From assembly GCA_030374765.1 (NCBI GenBank), contig JARGXX010000023.1, positions 1 through 64,000 on the forward strand: DNA of 64,000 nucleotides, given 5' to 3'. The notes beneath the pieces were generated by a model. It saw nothing but the letters and a program-made list of their open reading frames with translations. It was not told the DNA's origin and ran no database searches. Shown here in pieces: positions 53,866-64,000 of the stretch. The translations under genes and the position numbers were made by a program. Every line of letters begins with the position of its first letter. Position 1 is the stretch's first letter. The stretch is from Agarophyton chilense. Taxonomy: Eukaryota > Rhodophyta > Florideophyceae > Gracilariales > Gracilariaceae.

Positions 53866-54993
53866 TCAACCATCTATCATTCCCATTTGCAGGTCCTCGC
53901 TAACATGCTTGTGCAACCATCTCTTCAAAGCCTTTGTGAAAACATCGGCTTTCATTTCACTTGTCGCAATGTACTCAATGTGAACTTCTCCTTTTCGTGT
54001 TGTGTCACGAACCAAGTGGTACTTCACATCTTTGTGTTTCGTGCGCTCATTGCACACCTCATCTCAGGAGAGACAGATGATTCCTTGATTGTCCCCGTAC
54101 AACGTAGTTGGTCCATTCTGTAGGACTTAGAATTCCTTAAAAAGTCTTCGCAGCCATACCGCTTCTCGTACGGCGAACGACATTGCCACGTACTCTGCCT
54201 CCAACGTTGACTGCGCGAAAACAGTCTGTTTCTTGCTTCTCCAAGCAATCGGTCCACCCGCATACATGAAAACAAAACCACTTGTAGACTTCCTGTCTAC
54301 TCTATCACAAGCAAAATCAGCGTTTGAGTAGCCAATCAACGTGCCATGGGTCTCAGAACCATAAGTGATGCATTGCCTGCGAGTTGTATGTAAGTACTTC
54401 AAGACATTAAGGGCTGCTTTCCACAAGGTTTTGTTGAATTTTCTCATGTATCTTGCGAGAAATCCAACTGAGAAGGCAATGTCTGGCCTCACTGTATTTG
54501 CCAGATGCATCAGAGCCCCTACCAATTCTTGATAGGGCATATATTCCTCCCCTTCTGATGCCTCTGCCTCCTGTACGGTCGCTGTGTCCGGCAATGGAAC
54601 GTGAACAGGCTTGCAGTTGACAATTCGGAACCTCTCAGAAAGATTATTGATCATCGGAGAGTTGTGAATCCGTACTGTACCTTCTTCCTTCCAGTGATCA
54701 ACCACAATTGGAAGGAACTTCTTCGGCGTTTCTTCCGTTCGCAGCTCTACCTTGGTTCTCAGCTCCGCCAGAAACCCAACCAGCCGCTCACGATTGCTTC
54801 CTGCCACCAATCAGTCGTCCACATACATCAGTATCTAGAACTTTTGGTGTCCATTTCCATAAATGAATAGTCCTGGGTCAGCCTCCGACACCTTGCACCC
54901 CATGCCGAGTAGAATAGCCGCGTATTTCTTCCGCCACGCCCTTGATGCCTGCCGAAGACCGTACACCGCTTTGTATAGCTGATATACGTAGTC
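53866..54993 (-). pseudogene. Ty1/copia fragment E (RT and RNase H)
   Basis: Minus strand. RT piece VYQLYKAVYGLRQASRAW (about 54970) and, after frame breaks, HVPLPDTATVQEAEASEGEE, MPYQELVGALMHLANTVRPD and ALNVLKYLHTTRRQ. RNase H GYSNADFACDRVDRKSTSGF and STLEAEYVAMSFAVREAVWL (about 54320-54150), ending KHKDVKYHLVRDT...KADVFTKALKRW (53990-53880). The first RNase H Asp is retained. The upstream part is cut at 54994 by the LTR of gypsy F copy 2. The LTR of this element begins at 53812. Confidence 0.85.
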
Positions 54994-55909
54994 TGTAGAG
55001 CAACGCCCAGTTAGGGGATACTTGAAGATGCAACTCATAGAATGAGGGTTGAACCCTCCGAGGGTTATGACTATGATCCCCTCTAAGGTATGCTGAGGTG
55101 GCACTGTTTCCTGGTTAGAGTTCGCCTATGAAGTGAAAATTCCGATGGCCCATGGTTGGATTGGCCCCGTGATACACGGGGCTTAATTTTGGCACCGATT
55201 TTCGGATATTTGTTAGAACGTTGGACTTTTGGGCCCTGACAGTTGGATCTTCACGTGTATGGCACTGAGCAGGTGTGCACTACTGTAGAGTTTAGTTAGT
55301 GGGCCCTACTTAGGGAGACGAGATCTGACAGTCCGAAGCTCAGAGTAAAGGGTAACCAAGGTTGGTCTTCGATACCTTTAGAGGTTCTTCGTCGCCATAG
55401 TTTCGGCCTTACAACCCGGAACGGGCTCTGGTTAGCAACGCCTGCGTAGGGACACGACTCCACTTGGAGAGTGCCCACGTGTGGGTTCCGTGCAACCACC
55501 CCCTTGGGACCGCTCAGACGACCTGCGTGCACGATACCCCGTGGGGGTTCTGCTTACTTGTTGCGTGCTTTTTTTGTTTCCTTTCGAGGACAGGTTTTCG
55601 CCCCTGTATTGGGTTTCTTTTGTTGTTTCGCCCCTTTTCTGGTTCTCGGGTCCGGTGCCTGTTAGTGCCCGACCCTCGCCCCGTTTTTCCTCTTCGCCGG
55701 ATTTTCCCCCATTCTTTGGGATACCCATACCCATTCCCGATCCAACGGTTTCTACCCCTCACCTCCGTCGGTACTGCCGGAATCCCCCGTGGGAGTTACA
55801 CCCCACACTACGGGTGGAACGGAGGGCTCTGTCTCTGAGTCTGCCTCCCCCAGGGAGCAAGGCTTCGAACACCTTGAGAGCACTTCCCGTCGCCGGGTTT
55901 TGCTCCACA
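54994..55909 (+). repeat. 5' LTR of gypsy F copy 2
   Basis: 916 bp, TGTAGAGCAAC...TGCTCCACA; the other copies are 914 bp. Confidence 0.95.
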
Positions 55910-55911
55910 AG

Positions 55912-55927
55912 TGGTCTCCCGACTAAG
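55912..55927 (+). promoter_or_regulatory. Probable primer-binding site of gypsy F
   Basis: TGGTCTCCCGACTAAG starts 2 nt after the LTR. TGG pairs with the CCA end of a tRNA, so the primer tRNA would end GTCGGGAGACCA. The tRNA was not identified; it is closest in style to Asp/Glu tRNAs. Confidence 0.6.
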
Positions 55928-56135
55928 AATCCGTTCTCGGACTTTTGGGTTAGTCATCCACGTGTTGGAATATATCTTGGAAGAGGAAGCACCGTCGTGA
56001 AGATTTGTTGTAGTGGTCCCCTTGGGAAAGGGTGGAATTGGTTTTAATTTTGTTTTGTGTTACGTCATCCGTTCTCCGGGAATCTCGTGATCGAATTTCA
56101 TCGTTACCCCGAATCGTCGGCGTCTTGTCTGCAGC
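55928..56135 (+). other. 5' leader of gypsy F copy 2
   Basis: Untranslated stretch between primer site and gag ATG. No feature seen. Confidence 0.5.
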
Positions 56136-58166
56136 ATGTCGCCACCTACCCGTGGTTTCCAGGACTGGATCGAACCGTCAAGCGGATTCAGTGGCCCCGG
56201 CCCCGCCTAGACCGAGGAGCTCAATTCCCGAGGGTCGGAACGATTCCGGTATCGATCTGGACACTCGGAGAGCACCCTCAGTGGTTTCAGGTCCTCGAGA
56301 GGTCGTGGCTGTGGGCCCAGCTCCAGTGGTGGAGACCCCCTCAGCAGGACCCCGGAGTCGGCCGACCCTGAATTACAGCGCCTGGAGACTCAAATCGATA
56401 TCGCCAACGCGGGTCACGTCGAGCTCCTTCAGGAGGTTACTACCCTCCGCCTCAAGGTGGAGGACGCCCCGGTGCGGGGAGTCGCCGATGACCTTCGTAC
56501 CCTGAGGAGGGATGTGAACTCTCTTTTGGAAAGCTTTGGTACCCCTGGGGTCTTTATCCAGGAGTACCGGAGCCTCGTGGAGGAACACCGCGTGCAAGCG
56601 GAACGCTTCCGAGCTCGGCTGGACACCCTGGAGGCCATTATCCGTATGGACGGAGACACAGAAGCCTCGAAGGATAAACCCGACGTTTCGGAAGACGAAG
56701 AACACCGCTCCGCTAAACGGGACCGCCGCAAGTCCAAGAAGAGGGTTCACCTCCAAGAGGATTTATCGGATTCCGATCCCAATCGCTCGTCATCGAGTTC
56801 GTCTTCCGAATCTTTGGATAGTGAAGATGGACGCCGGTCATCCCGGGCGACTCGGTCGAAGGCTACTTACACCTCTCAAGGGGCAATCCGTACCCGGAAG
56901 AAGGGTAGGAAGCACCTTGGATTAAGGGAGCTGAAGCCGACGAATCCTCTCTATCGGAAGCTGCTATCGTACCGCTATTACCGGTTGGATAACCCTTCGG
57001 GAGATCGAACATCCCGCGGAACGGGTAAGGTCAAGGACTACATCAAAAGGCTGAGCATCACCCTACAGAAGAGGGAGTTCACAGGAACAGACCCAATTCT
57101 GGTGCTCGATTTCCTTGCGAGGTTCGTCCAGGAGGCTGACATCCTCGGTATGAGTGAAGCGCAAGCGTATCTTGCATTACCCTATTTCTTAAAGGGAATG
57201 GCTGAAGACCAGTTCAACTCCGTCCGTGGATCATCCCGAGCCTCGGAAGGGGGAGTCACGTGCTGGCCCGAAGCGGTGCAGTACCTCTTGAGGTCATACG
57301 CTACTGGAAATGCGATTCAGGAAGCAATCCTTGCATTAAGGGATAGGCGGCAGAAGCCGATGGAAACCGAAACGGTGTATTCAACTCGCTTGAATAAAGC
57401 GTTTCACCGATGCGGGAATGTATTCCCCGCCTACGAGAGATGCACCATGTTTGTGGATGGTTTGGACCCCTCGATAAGGGCATTGGTTGCCCGACATCGG
57501 GAAGAGAAGCGCAAGCTGACCTACTTGGAATTGGTTCAGTACGCCCAGGCTGAGGGGGATACTCTCCGTGCCCGGCAGAACCGAAAGAGTCGGCCGACAA
57601 GTGCACTCCTCGCCGATGGAGGTAACTCGTCTTTGTCACTCGCAGGAGGCCCGGCCCCTGTGGGGGTCAATGATAACATTCACTTCATGGGAAGTAACCC
57701 CGACTCTATGGGTACGTCTGAGTTGCCGTCGACATCCGCTCCGACTACGGAAGAAAACCCTGCGCTCTATACCCACGGACGGAGGGTGCCAGCCGCATCG
57801 CTACCTTTTGCGAATACCGCTGCTCGGTTCTCTCGCCCCGGATAGAGGGATACAGCACCACGTCGCGTGGATTCACGTCCACAACCGAACCCGGCAGAGC
57901 TGATTTGCTATTTGTGTTACCTCCGTGGTCACAAAGCACCAGACTGCACATTTTTCCTGCGGGAGGGTTCACGAATTATCGCTCAGTACGAGGTTCTGAC
58001 CCCTGAGGAGAAAGCTCGAGTCCCGAGTAGGTCCTATGAGGAACAAAGGATACTCCGAGCTCACCTTGCTGACAGGGATACAGAACTTGTACCCGCGAAC
58101 GGGGAACAACCGGTCCCCTTCGAGGCGGCTGCACCGAATTCGGTGGGGTCCGCTTCGAAAAACTAA
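56136..58166 (+). CDS. Gypsy F gag (two in-frame TAG codons)
   Basis: The frame opens at the ATG at 56136 (MSPPTRGFQDWIE) and runs to TAA 58164-58166, interrupted only by TAG at 56208-56210 (codon 25) and 57843-57845. A coiled-coil-like region follows (LQRLETQIDI, about residues 80-170), then a basic/acidic Ser-rich linker. The capsid lies at about 300-480 (LDFLARFVQEADILGM, FVDGLDPSIRALVARH, YLELVQYAQAEGDTL). After the second TAG comes a knuckle CYLCYLRGHKAPDC. Without readthrough, capsid and knuckle would be separate. The end (TCG AAA AAC TAA) allows a -1 shift into pol. Relic G has the matching capsid end. Confidence 0.8.
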
Positions 58167-58168
58167 AC

Positions 58169-61100
58169 TTGGGAGTCTCCCCTGCGGGAGGGGCGTCTTC
58201 TAAGCCGGAGTTGAAGACGCCCGAGGCGCTCCAGCTTCGCTCCCCAGCTGTGACTATCCTTTCAAGAAAAACGGCTGACACCGACGTTAGCTCGGGATAC
58301 TTTAGTGTCCTCCGTCGCCCGTGGATACGGTCCCGTAATCTCCGTATTCCGGATCGAGTTATGGTAATGGCCAAGCGGAAGCATAAAGATTTCGCCGACT
58401 TCGGCCTGTCCAACCAGTTTATGGTTCGTCAAATATCTGTCCAGGATACAGGAGCCGCTCCTAACTTAATTCATGTTGAATTGTTACCCCCGCTGCTCCG
58501 GGTTCAAGTTCGTACCGGTCCACGTTTGGATATCGCCCATGCGAACAACAACCCGCTACGGACACTGGGTACAATTTCCCTCATGGTAAGGTTAGGCTCC
58601 TATCTCGTTCAGCTAGAGTTTATTGTATGCAAGTCACTTGCAGCACCAGTCATACTGGGTTGTGACTTTTGCGACCGCTTCGTGGAAGCCATCCGTCCTC
58701 GGAATAGAACTGTGGAAATCGAAGACGGGTCTGCGATCCCAATCGTTCGTAAACCCTTACAGGGAGCAGCGCGAACACGCGTTCCTCTCCCTGTCGCGCA
58801 GGAATCTGTGAAGAAGGACCCAGTGTCTACACGGGTAAAGGTTGCGAAGTCAGTGGCTATCCCGCCAGAAACCCAGGTTTGGGTAGTTGTTACCAGGCAA
58901 ATTGGTGTGCATGTGGTACAACCGAACCCGTCTCTGTATACGCGGCGTCAACTCGCCCTTGCGAATGGGGTTGTCTCCGTGGAACCGGATAAACCTTTCA
59001 AGGTTTTGGTAGCCAACTTTGGAAAGACAACGCAGCATTTGGTCAAACACCAGATCCTGGGTTCTGTTCTTCCACACCTGCATGCGGTCGTACCTACAAA
59101 GATCTCTATCGCAGAGGTCCTTGGTGTGGCGGACCCTAAGGAGGGGGAGGACACTGCCGAAATCGCGGAAGACGGTGAGCATACGACTGCAGCTCCACAC
59201 GCTGAACACTTTAAACCTCAGGAGGTTACGGCCCCTATCACAGGAGCAGACCAGACGGATCCTGTTCAGGAATTGGAGAAATGGGATCTCAACCATGTAC
59301 CCGCATCTCATCGGGAGAAGCTGAGGCACATGCTTCGTGAATTTACCCCAATGTGGGATGGTTCCCTTGGAAGTATTGGGATTACAGAACACCGCATCGA
59401 CTTGTTACCGAACACTCGGCCTAGTGCCCAACAACCTTACAGGGCTGGACCGAAAGCTCGGGAAGAGGAGGAATCTCAGGTGGAGAAGATGCTTAAAGCG
59501 GGCGTAATTGAACCTTCCCAGTCTGCTTGGGCCTCACCAGTGGTGTTAGTTCCGAAACCGGATGGATCGTGGCGTTTCTGCATCGATTACAGACGCCTGA
59601 ACGAGGTAACCATTAAGGATGTGTACCGGATCCCTTGGATGGACGAATACATCGACTCCCTTGGGAGCGCTACTGTTTTCTCTACCCTCGACGCCAATTC
59701 GGGCTACGGGCAAGTCCCTATTAGGGAGGAACATCGAGACAAAACGGCTTTCGTGTGTCATCAAGGACTTTTCCGATTCCAGAGGATGCCTTTTGGGTTG
59801 ACAAATGCCCCCGCAACGTTTCAACGGGCGATAGACATTCTGTTGGCTCCCTTCAAGTGGAGGACGTGTCTAGTGTATTTAGACGACATTATTGTCTTCT
59901 CCAACAACCTGGATGACCACCTCGAACACGTCAGGGACGTAATGAAGATACTCCGCGACGCGGGAATCACCTTGAAACTCAAGAAGTGCGAGTTTTTCAC
60001 CGATTCGGTTAAGTATCTGGGTCATATCATCCGTCCCGGACAGCTTTCAATCGATGAAGTACGAGTGAAATTCTTGAAGGAAGCAAAACATCCGAAAACT
60101 CAAACAGAGTTGCGATCCTTCTTAGGTCTGTGTAACGTGTATCGCCGATTCGTCCCGAACTTTGCGGATATTTCTACCCCCCTCAACAGGCTCCTGACTA
60201 AGGGACAACCAGTTGAACTGGAACCTTTTGGCGACGCGGAAGCGTCTGCCTTCACGGCACTGGTTAATGCCGTAACATCACCGCCAATCTTGGCTCTACC
60301 CAATCCGGGGCTCCCTTACGAAGTGGACACCGATGCTAGTGCCAACCAAGTAGGGTGTGCACTGTTCCAATCCTCTGAGGATGGTGAACGTCACCGTATT
60401 GGGTACTGGTCACGTTCCCTGAATGCCCATGAAAGGAACTACTCGGTCTCCGAGAAACAATGTATAGCCGTTGTGTGCGCATTAGCTACACTTCGCCCCT
60501 ATCTGATGGGTACTCGTTTCAAAGTCCATACGGACCACGCATGCTTTCGTTGGCTCCTGGAGATCTCCGAACCCTCGGGCCGCCTTATGCGCTGGCGTCT
60601 CCGACTGTCGGAATTCGACTGTGAGATCCTGTACAAGAAAGAGAAGCTGAACACTCAGGCTGATGCACTATCCCGCTTGGGAACCACAGCGGAAACGGAA
60701 CCCTACGAGGACGATGACATCCCATGTTTTATGGTATCGGACCTCGAGGGAGGAGCTCAACCGCTGACGGATGATGTTTTTGACGATATAATCGTCAACG
60801 AGAGTCTGGATTCGCCGACCGGCTCTTTTATACCTATCTCTCCAGAGGTGATGATACGCGAGCAACAGCTCGACCCATTCTGTACACGGATTCGGGCTCG
60901 CCTCAACGGAGGATTTCAGTTACCTTTCGAGGACGACGATCAGGGTTACCTAATCAGGACCGTTGGACCTCGCCCGAGGATAGTGGTGCCGCACACCCTA
61001 CAACAGAGGGTATTACACCTCACTCACTATGTGAAGGTTGGCGCCCACCCCGGGGGAAGAAAACTGTACCTCACGTTGAGAAGGGACTTTTACTGGCCAG

Positions 61101-62716
61101 CAATGGCATTCAATTGTTACGCCGTCAGACGGGCCTGCGCCAATTGCGCCAAGAATGACGTAAAACTTCGGAAGCACTCTAAGAAGTTGACGTTGTTCCC
61201 TGCACGGGCTCCACTCGAATTCGTGGCCATAGACATCCTAGGGGAGTTTATCAGGACGCCCCGAGGTCATCGGTATCTGCTTGTCATTTCTGACAGATTC
61301 TCTAAGCTAACGAGAACTGTGCCGCTGAAGCGGATCACCGCCGCTACCGTCGCGCAAGCGTTCGTGACCCATTGGGTGTTCGTATATGGACCGTCGGTGC
61401 AGTTGTTATCCGACAACGGAGGGCAATTCGCATCAAAGTTCTTTCAGGATGTATGTCGAATCCTTGATGTAAGGAATTTATTTGTTACTACGTATCATCC
61501 TCAGGGGAATGGCCAGGTGGAGAGGCTTAACCGCACGATACTCAACGCTTTGAGATCGTATGTTGCGGATCACCCCAAAAATTGGGACTTGTACACAGAC
61601 GCTATCACGTATGCATACAACACCCAGGTACATCGGGTTACATCGTTATCCCCATTCGAACTGGTACTGTCGAGGACACCGCCGCCGGTCGCCATCGAGG
61701 CTCAACCGACGCTGTCGACGTACCCGTCAACGGGATTGTACCGAGAAGCCTGGAAGGAGTGGCTTACGAAGATGGTGCCGATAGCCCGGAAAGCAATGGA
61801 CAAAGCTCAACGCGCCTACAACAAGGACTTTGACAATCGGGTTCGCAAACTTCTACCTCAGGTGGAGCCCGACGACTTCGTCTTCCTTCGAATGGAATAC
61901 TACAATCCTGAAAAGGAACGTAGGCACAAGCTTCCGCCAATTGTGGACGGACCCTATCGTGTGGTTTCTGTAGACCCGGACACGGTGGTATTGGATATCG
62001 CTAACCGCCACGAACGGATCTCCAGGGACCGCATCACACGAGCGCCCACCCCAAATGTGGAAGTGGTGTCGGCACAAACGCCTTCCACAGGGGATGATTC
62101 AACGGAAGTTGACCCGTCAGGCGGAGATTCGAACACCCGCCCCGTTATACTTCCGCACCCGGAACGTGGTTTAACCGACCTACCGGAAACTTCGGATACT
62201 CCCGAACCTGGGCCCGCTCCCTCAAGGGCCGAGTCAACGAACTCTTACAGAGTTACTCCCCCACCGGACGTAATCAAGCCTCCTGGCTCTCCGCCTAAGG
62301 AGGGGGAGGAGGACTTAGTTCCTTCGCAGGACGATGTTTTGGCGTCAGCCGGTCGCCCTAACAGGGAATCTAGTTCTCACAGTGAGACGGCGAGCCCGAC
62401 CGAGACGGCGAGCCCGACCGAGCCCGCGACAGAGAAGTCACAACCCGAGCGTATGGGTAGCGACATCACCGCCGACCCAGTCGAGCACGACGTCAGAAAA
62501 GATGACGAAAACCCGCCTAGGGAGAGTCGTGTGGAGAACTCCGCACCCGGAACGCCTACAGAGCCGACGATCACCCGCCGCCGCGGACGAGACATTGAGG
62601 TGTCGCACACTCAAACCCCGCTTTCTCGGGAACGAGCTGTGTCAGCGGACCCGCACGGGGAAGATCTCGACGACGAGGTTGACCAAATTTGGCTCTCCGT
62701 TATGGAATGGGAATAG
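58169..62716 (+). CDS. Gypsy F pol, intact
   Basis: About 1515 codons with no ATG at the start; the frame is -1 relative to gag and open upstream of its stop, so it is probably reached by frameshift. Protease VQDTGAAPN near residue 93. RT about 430-660 (FCIDYRRLNEVTIKDVY, TLDANSGYGQVPI, VYLDDIIVF near 570). RNase H about 720-870 (VDTDASANQVGC, HTDHACFRWLL). Integrase zinc domain HLTHYVKVGAHPGGR...CANC near 950-990. Core with AIDILGEF, LLSDNGGQFASKFF and GNGQVERLNRT about 1017-1120. GPY/F-like LPPIVDGPYRVVSV near 1255. A disordered tail of about 230 residues rich in Ser/Pro/Glu follows. Ends with TAG. The chromodomain is not part of this frame. Confidence 0.95.
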   Translation: MGVSPAGGASSKPELKTPEALQLRSPAVTILSRKTADTDVSSGYFSVLRRPWIRSRNLRIPDRVMVMAKRKHKDFADFGLSNQFMVRQISVQDTGAAPNLIHVELLPPLLRVQVRTGPRLDIAHANNNPLRTLGTISLMVRLGSYLVQLEFIVCKSLAAPVILGCDFCDRFVEAIRPRNRTVEIEDGSAIPIVRKPLQGAARTRVPLPVAQESVKKDPVSTRVKVAKSVAIPPETQVWVVVTRQIGVHVVQPNPSLYTRRQLALANGVVSVEPDKPFKVLVANFGKTTQHLVKHQILGSVLPHLHAVVPTKISIAEVLGVADPKEGEDTAEIAEDGEHTTAAPHAEHFKPQEVTAPITGADQTDPVQELEKWDLNHVPASHREKLRHMLREFTPMWDGSLGSIGITEHRIDLLPNTRPSAQQPYRAGPKAREEEESQVEKMLKAGVIEPSQSAWASPVVLVPKPDGSWRFCIDYRRLNEVTIKDVYRIPWMDEYIDSLGSATVFSTLDANSGYGQVPIREEHRDKTAFVCHQGLFRFQRMPFGLTNAPATFQRAIDILLAPFKWRTCLVYLDDIIVFSNNLDDHLEHVRDVMKILRDAGITLKLKKCEFFTDSVKYLGHIIRPGQLSIDEVRVKFLKEAKHPKTQTELRSFLGLCNVYRRFVPNFADISTPLNRLLTKGQPVELEPFGDAEASAFTALVNAVTSPPILALPNPGLPYEVDTDASANQVGCALFQSSEDGERHRIGYWSRSLNAHERNYSVSEKQCIAVVCALATLRPYLMGTRFKVHTDHACFRWLLEISEPSGRLMRWRLRLSEFDCEILYKKEKLNTQADALSRLGTTAETEPYEDDDIPCFMVSDLEGGAQPLTDDVFDDIIVNESLDSPTGSFIPISPEVMIREQQLDPFCTRIRARLNGGFQLPFEDDDQGYLIRTVGPRPRIVVPHTLQQRVLHLTHYVKVGAHPGGRKLYLTLRRDFYWPAMAFNCYAVRRACANCAKNDVKLRKHSKKLTLFPARAPLEFVAIDILGEFIRTPRGHRYLLVISDRFSKLTRTVPLKRITAATVAQAFVTHWVFVYGPSVQLLSDNGGQFASKFFQDVCRILDVRNLFVTTYHPQGNGQVERLNRTILNALRSYVADHPKNWDLYTDAITYAYNTQVHRVTSLSPFELVLSRTPPPVAIEAQPTLSTYPSTGLYREAWKEWLTKMVPIARKAMDKAQRAYNKDFDNRVRKLLPQVEPDDFVFLRMEYYNPEKERRHKLPPIVDGPYRVVSVDPDTVVLDIANRHERISRDRITRAPTPNVEVVSAQTPSTGDDSTEVDPSGGDSNTRPVILPHPERGLTDLPETSDTPEPGPAPSRAESTNSYRVTPPPDVIKPPGSPPKEGEEDLVPSQDDVLASAGRPNRESSSHSETASPTETASPTEPATEKSQPERMGSDITADPVEHDVRKDDENPPRESRVENSAPGTPTEPTITRRRGRDIEVSHTQTPLSRERAVSADPHGEDLDDEVDQIWLSVMEWE

Positions 62717-63292
62717 GAACTCCTATGGAGACACTGGAACCCTCAGGAATGGGAAAGAAATGAGTGAGACCCATCGGGGACAGCTCAGGAGAGTGCTAGC
62801 GCGTGTCGAAAGCGCCACCTCACATCCGCATAGGCAGATTTTCCCGCACAAGGAACGGTCACCCCACACGGGGCGCCCGCGCATTTGTGTGGCACACGTC
62901 GAATGGCACCGAGCCAATCAAAAGGCTCTGACGACCAACCGTCGCGCAAACCGCCTCCGTCGCACGGCGCGTTGCACGGGAGCAACGTTCGTCCCCGTAG
63001 CTCGGGTTGACGTTGAAGTCGTACCCACCTGAGATTGGAGACGCTACCGCGTCGCGGTTTCTCAACCGTCACGGAACCTAAGAACACCGTTGTTATCGGG
63101 AAGATTTCAGCTTTAAGAAGAACCCAAAACTGGTCCGTTTTGACTCCGTAGACGGAAGTTACAACGTAGCCCACAGGTCACTCGGTGCCGTTTGGACGAA
63201 GTGCTGAGACCCGCTCGCAACACGGAAAAGAACCCACCGGGGTGTGTCTAAACCCTACGTTGACACCCTCAAGGGAACTAGAGCGTTCCAAG
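62717..63292 (+). other. Spacer between pol and chromodomain ORF
   Basis: Non-coding, with several stops in the pol frame. It holds one unit of the 50-bp repeat that is tripled in copy 1. Confidence 0.6.
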
Positions 63293-63532
63293 ATGGAAGA
63301 GAAGCCCGAACAGGGAAAATTGTACCCGCAGGAATTCGTTATCAATCGCATCGTGCGTCACATCTACACCCCCGAGGGAGAAGTCCGCTACCAAGTCCGA
63401 TGGTACGGATTCTCGCCTCATGAGGATACAGTGAAACCCATTGAGCACCTTCCGAGGTCTAAGGTTTTATCCTATCACCGACGCGCTCGGGTAACCTTGC
63501 CTCCAAGTCTGGATCGTGCCCAAGTTGGGTAA
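63293..63532 (+). CDS. Stand-alone chromodomain ORF of gypsy F copy 2
   Basis: 79 codons from an ATG, the same length as in copy 1. Chromodomain core FVINRIVRH, YQVRWYGFSPHEDTVKP, IEHLPRSK. It is in the pol frame but separated by several stops. A tandem-like basic tail (YHRRARVTLPPSLDRAQVG) ends it. Confidence 0.75.
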   Translation: MEEKPEQGKLYPQEFVINRIVRHIYTPEGEVRYQVRWYGFSPHEDTVKPIEHLPRSKVLSYHRRARVTLPPSLDRAQVG

Positions 63533-63699
63533 GCCACCACGGGAACTGGTGTGGATGGGACCTCGAAGTGAGGAAGATGTTGGACCTCTGAAGAGGAATT
63601 GAGGAGATTATCCCGAAGAACACGTATTGAGAGGGAATGTCTACTGGCCGTCGGCCTAGCGCCGTTAACCGGGGAACACAGCACCGGTTATCGGGACAG

Positions 63700-64000
63700 T
63701 TTATGATGAAAAAAGGAAAAGAAGACCCACGAAGTGGAGAAGAAGATTAAGAAGAAGATTGGACCCTAGGAAGGGAAGAAGATGAAGACGAAGATGAAGA
63801 AGATTCTAAAAAGGAAGAAGAAAAGAAGTAGAAGTTAAGATTTTAGGAAGGAAGAAGAAAAGAAGTTATGCAAATATCAGAAGTTTACTATTGTCGCCAA
63901 GCTATGGACTCCACAATCGCCCGAAGGCGGAACTACGGAAAGCCCGAGGAGGGACCCGCCCCACCGTTGAGATTTTAACCCTGATGGTACGCCGAGGCGA
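63700..64000 (+). other. Purine-rich tract and 3' non-coding part of gypsy F copy 2
   Basis: GAAGAAGA-rich stretch to about 63870, matching 2735-2910, followed by sequence matching 2911-3029 up to the window end. On the minus strand the end of the antisense ORF reads a TAA here that copy 1 lacks. Confidence 0.7.

Larger units (their letters stand above)
54994..64000 (+). mobile_element. Ty3/gypsy element F, copy 2 (3' end outside window)
   Basis: 5' LTR, primer site, gag, pol with a -1 frame change, disordered pol tail, separate chromodomain ORF, purine-rich tract; the antisense ORF and 3' LTR lie past the window end. It is inserted in the RT of copia fragment E; the 5-bp duplication should be TAGTC (54989-54993). 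Pol is intact, unlike copy 1. Confidence 0.95.

Noticed and set aside
56208-56210. Alternative genetic code reading TAG as sense
   Set aside because: Both intact copia polyproteins avoid in-frame TAG over about 2770 codons, and pol of F terminates at TAG, so the standard code is simpler.

Overview
Eukaryotic nuclear DNA that is mostly retrotransposons nested in one another. I see no bacterial operons, CRISPR array, rRNA or tRNA gene. Most full-length reading frames belong to LTR retrotransposons (Ty1/copia and Ty3/gypsy). The little non-mobile coding sequence looks intron-poor: a GC-rich secreted-protein gene, an ASNSD1 remnant, and an unknown open frame split by a retrotransposon. This pattern, plus the retroelement lineages (gypsy elements with a W-x-D-D reverse transcriptase motif, tyrosine recombinases, a DDE transposon carrying a YqaJ nuclease), suggests a red alga such as a florideophyte. 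An oomycete or other protist is possible. The assignment is an inference.

Layout. 1-4853: 3' part of Ty3/gypsy 'F' copy 1, with a premature stop, its integrase deleted in frame, a separate chromodomain ORF, an antisense ORF and a complete 3' LTR. 4854-6001: relic of a second gypsy family (G) into which F inserted. 6586-7014: C2H2 zinc-finger fragment. 7793-9840: decayed copia relic, minus strand. 12890-14680: decayed gypsy RT/RNase H/integrase relic. 15249-15920: intact secreted-protein gene in a GC-rich island. 16891-17690: gag relic of a copia-order family (D), next to a MITE-like element (17736-18254). 19061-20354: array of tandem GGGC...GCCC hairpins split by a solo F LTR (19400-20313, duplication AGTAC). 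20480-25035: decayed genes (unknown ORF, tyrosine recombinase, acidic ORF, ASNSD1).

25478-30824: complete gypsy element 'I' (242-bp LTRs, 4-bp duplication GGCA) inserted in frame into an unknown ORF. 32352-46499: copia cluster: fragment C, an LTR-B remnant, element A (minus, intact gag-pol) and element B (plus, intact gag-pol, half-tRNA primer site), with junctions that lack target duplications. 46500-48055: family D integrase relic. 48934-52050: DDE transposon relic with a YqaJ nuclease domain. 53736-54993: copia fragment E, interrupted by gypsy F copy 2 (54994 to the window end), which has an intact pol.

Comparing F copy 1 with copy 2, and the several LTR copies with each other, gives most of the evidence: exact LTR ends, target duplications, deletion breakpoints and the order of insertions. 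Only copia A, copia B and gypsy F copy 2 pol look potentially able to produce full proteins; the rest is in various stages of decay.
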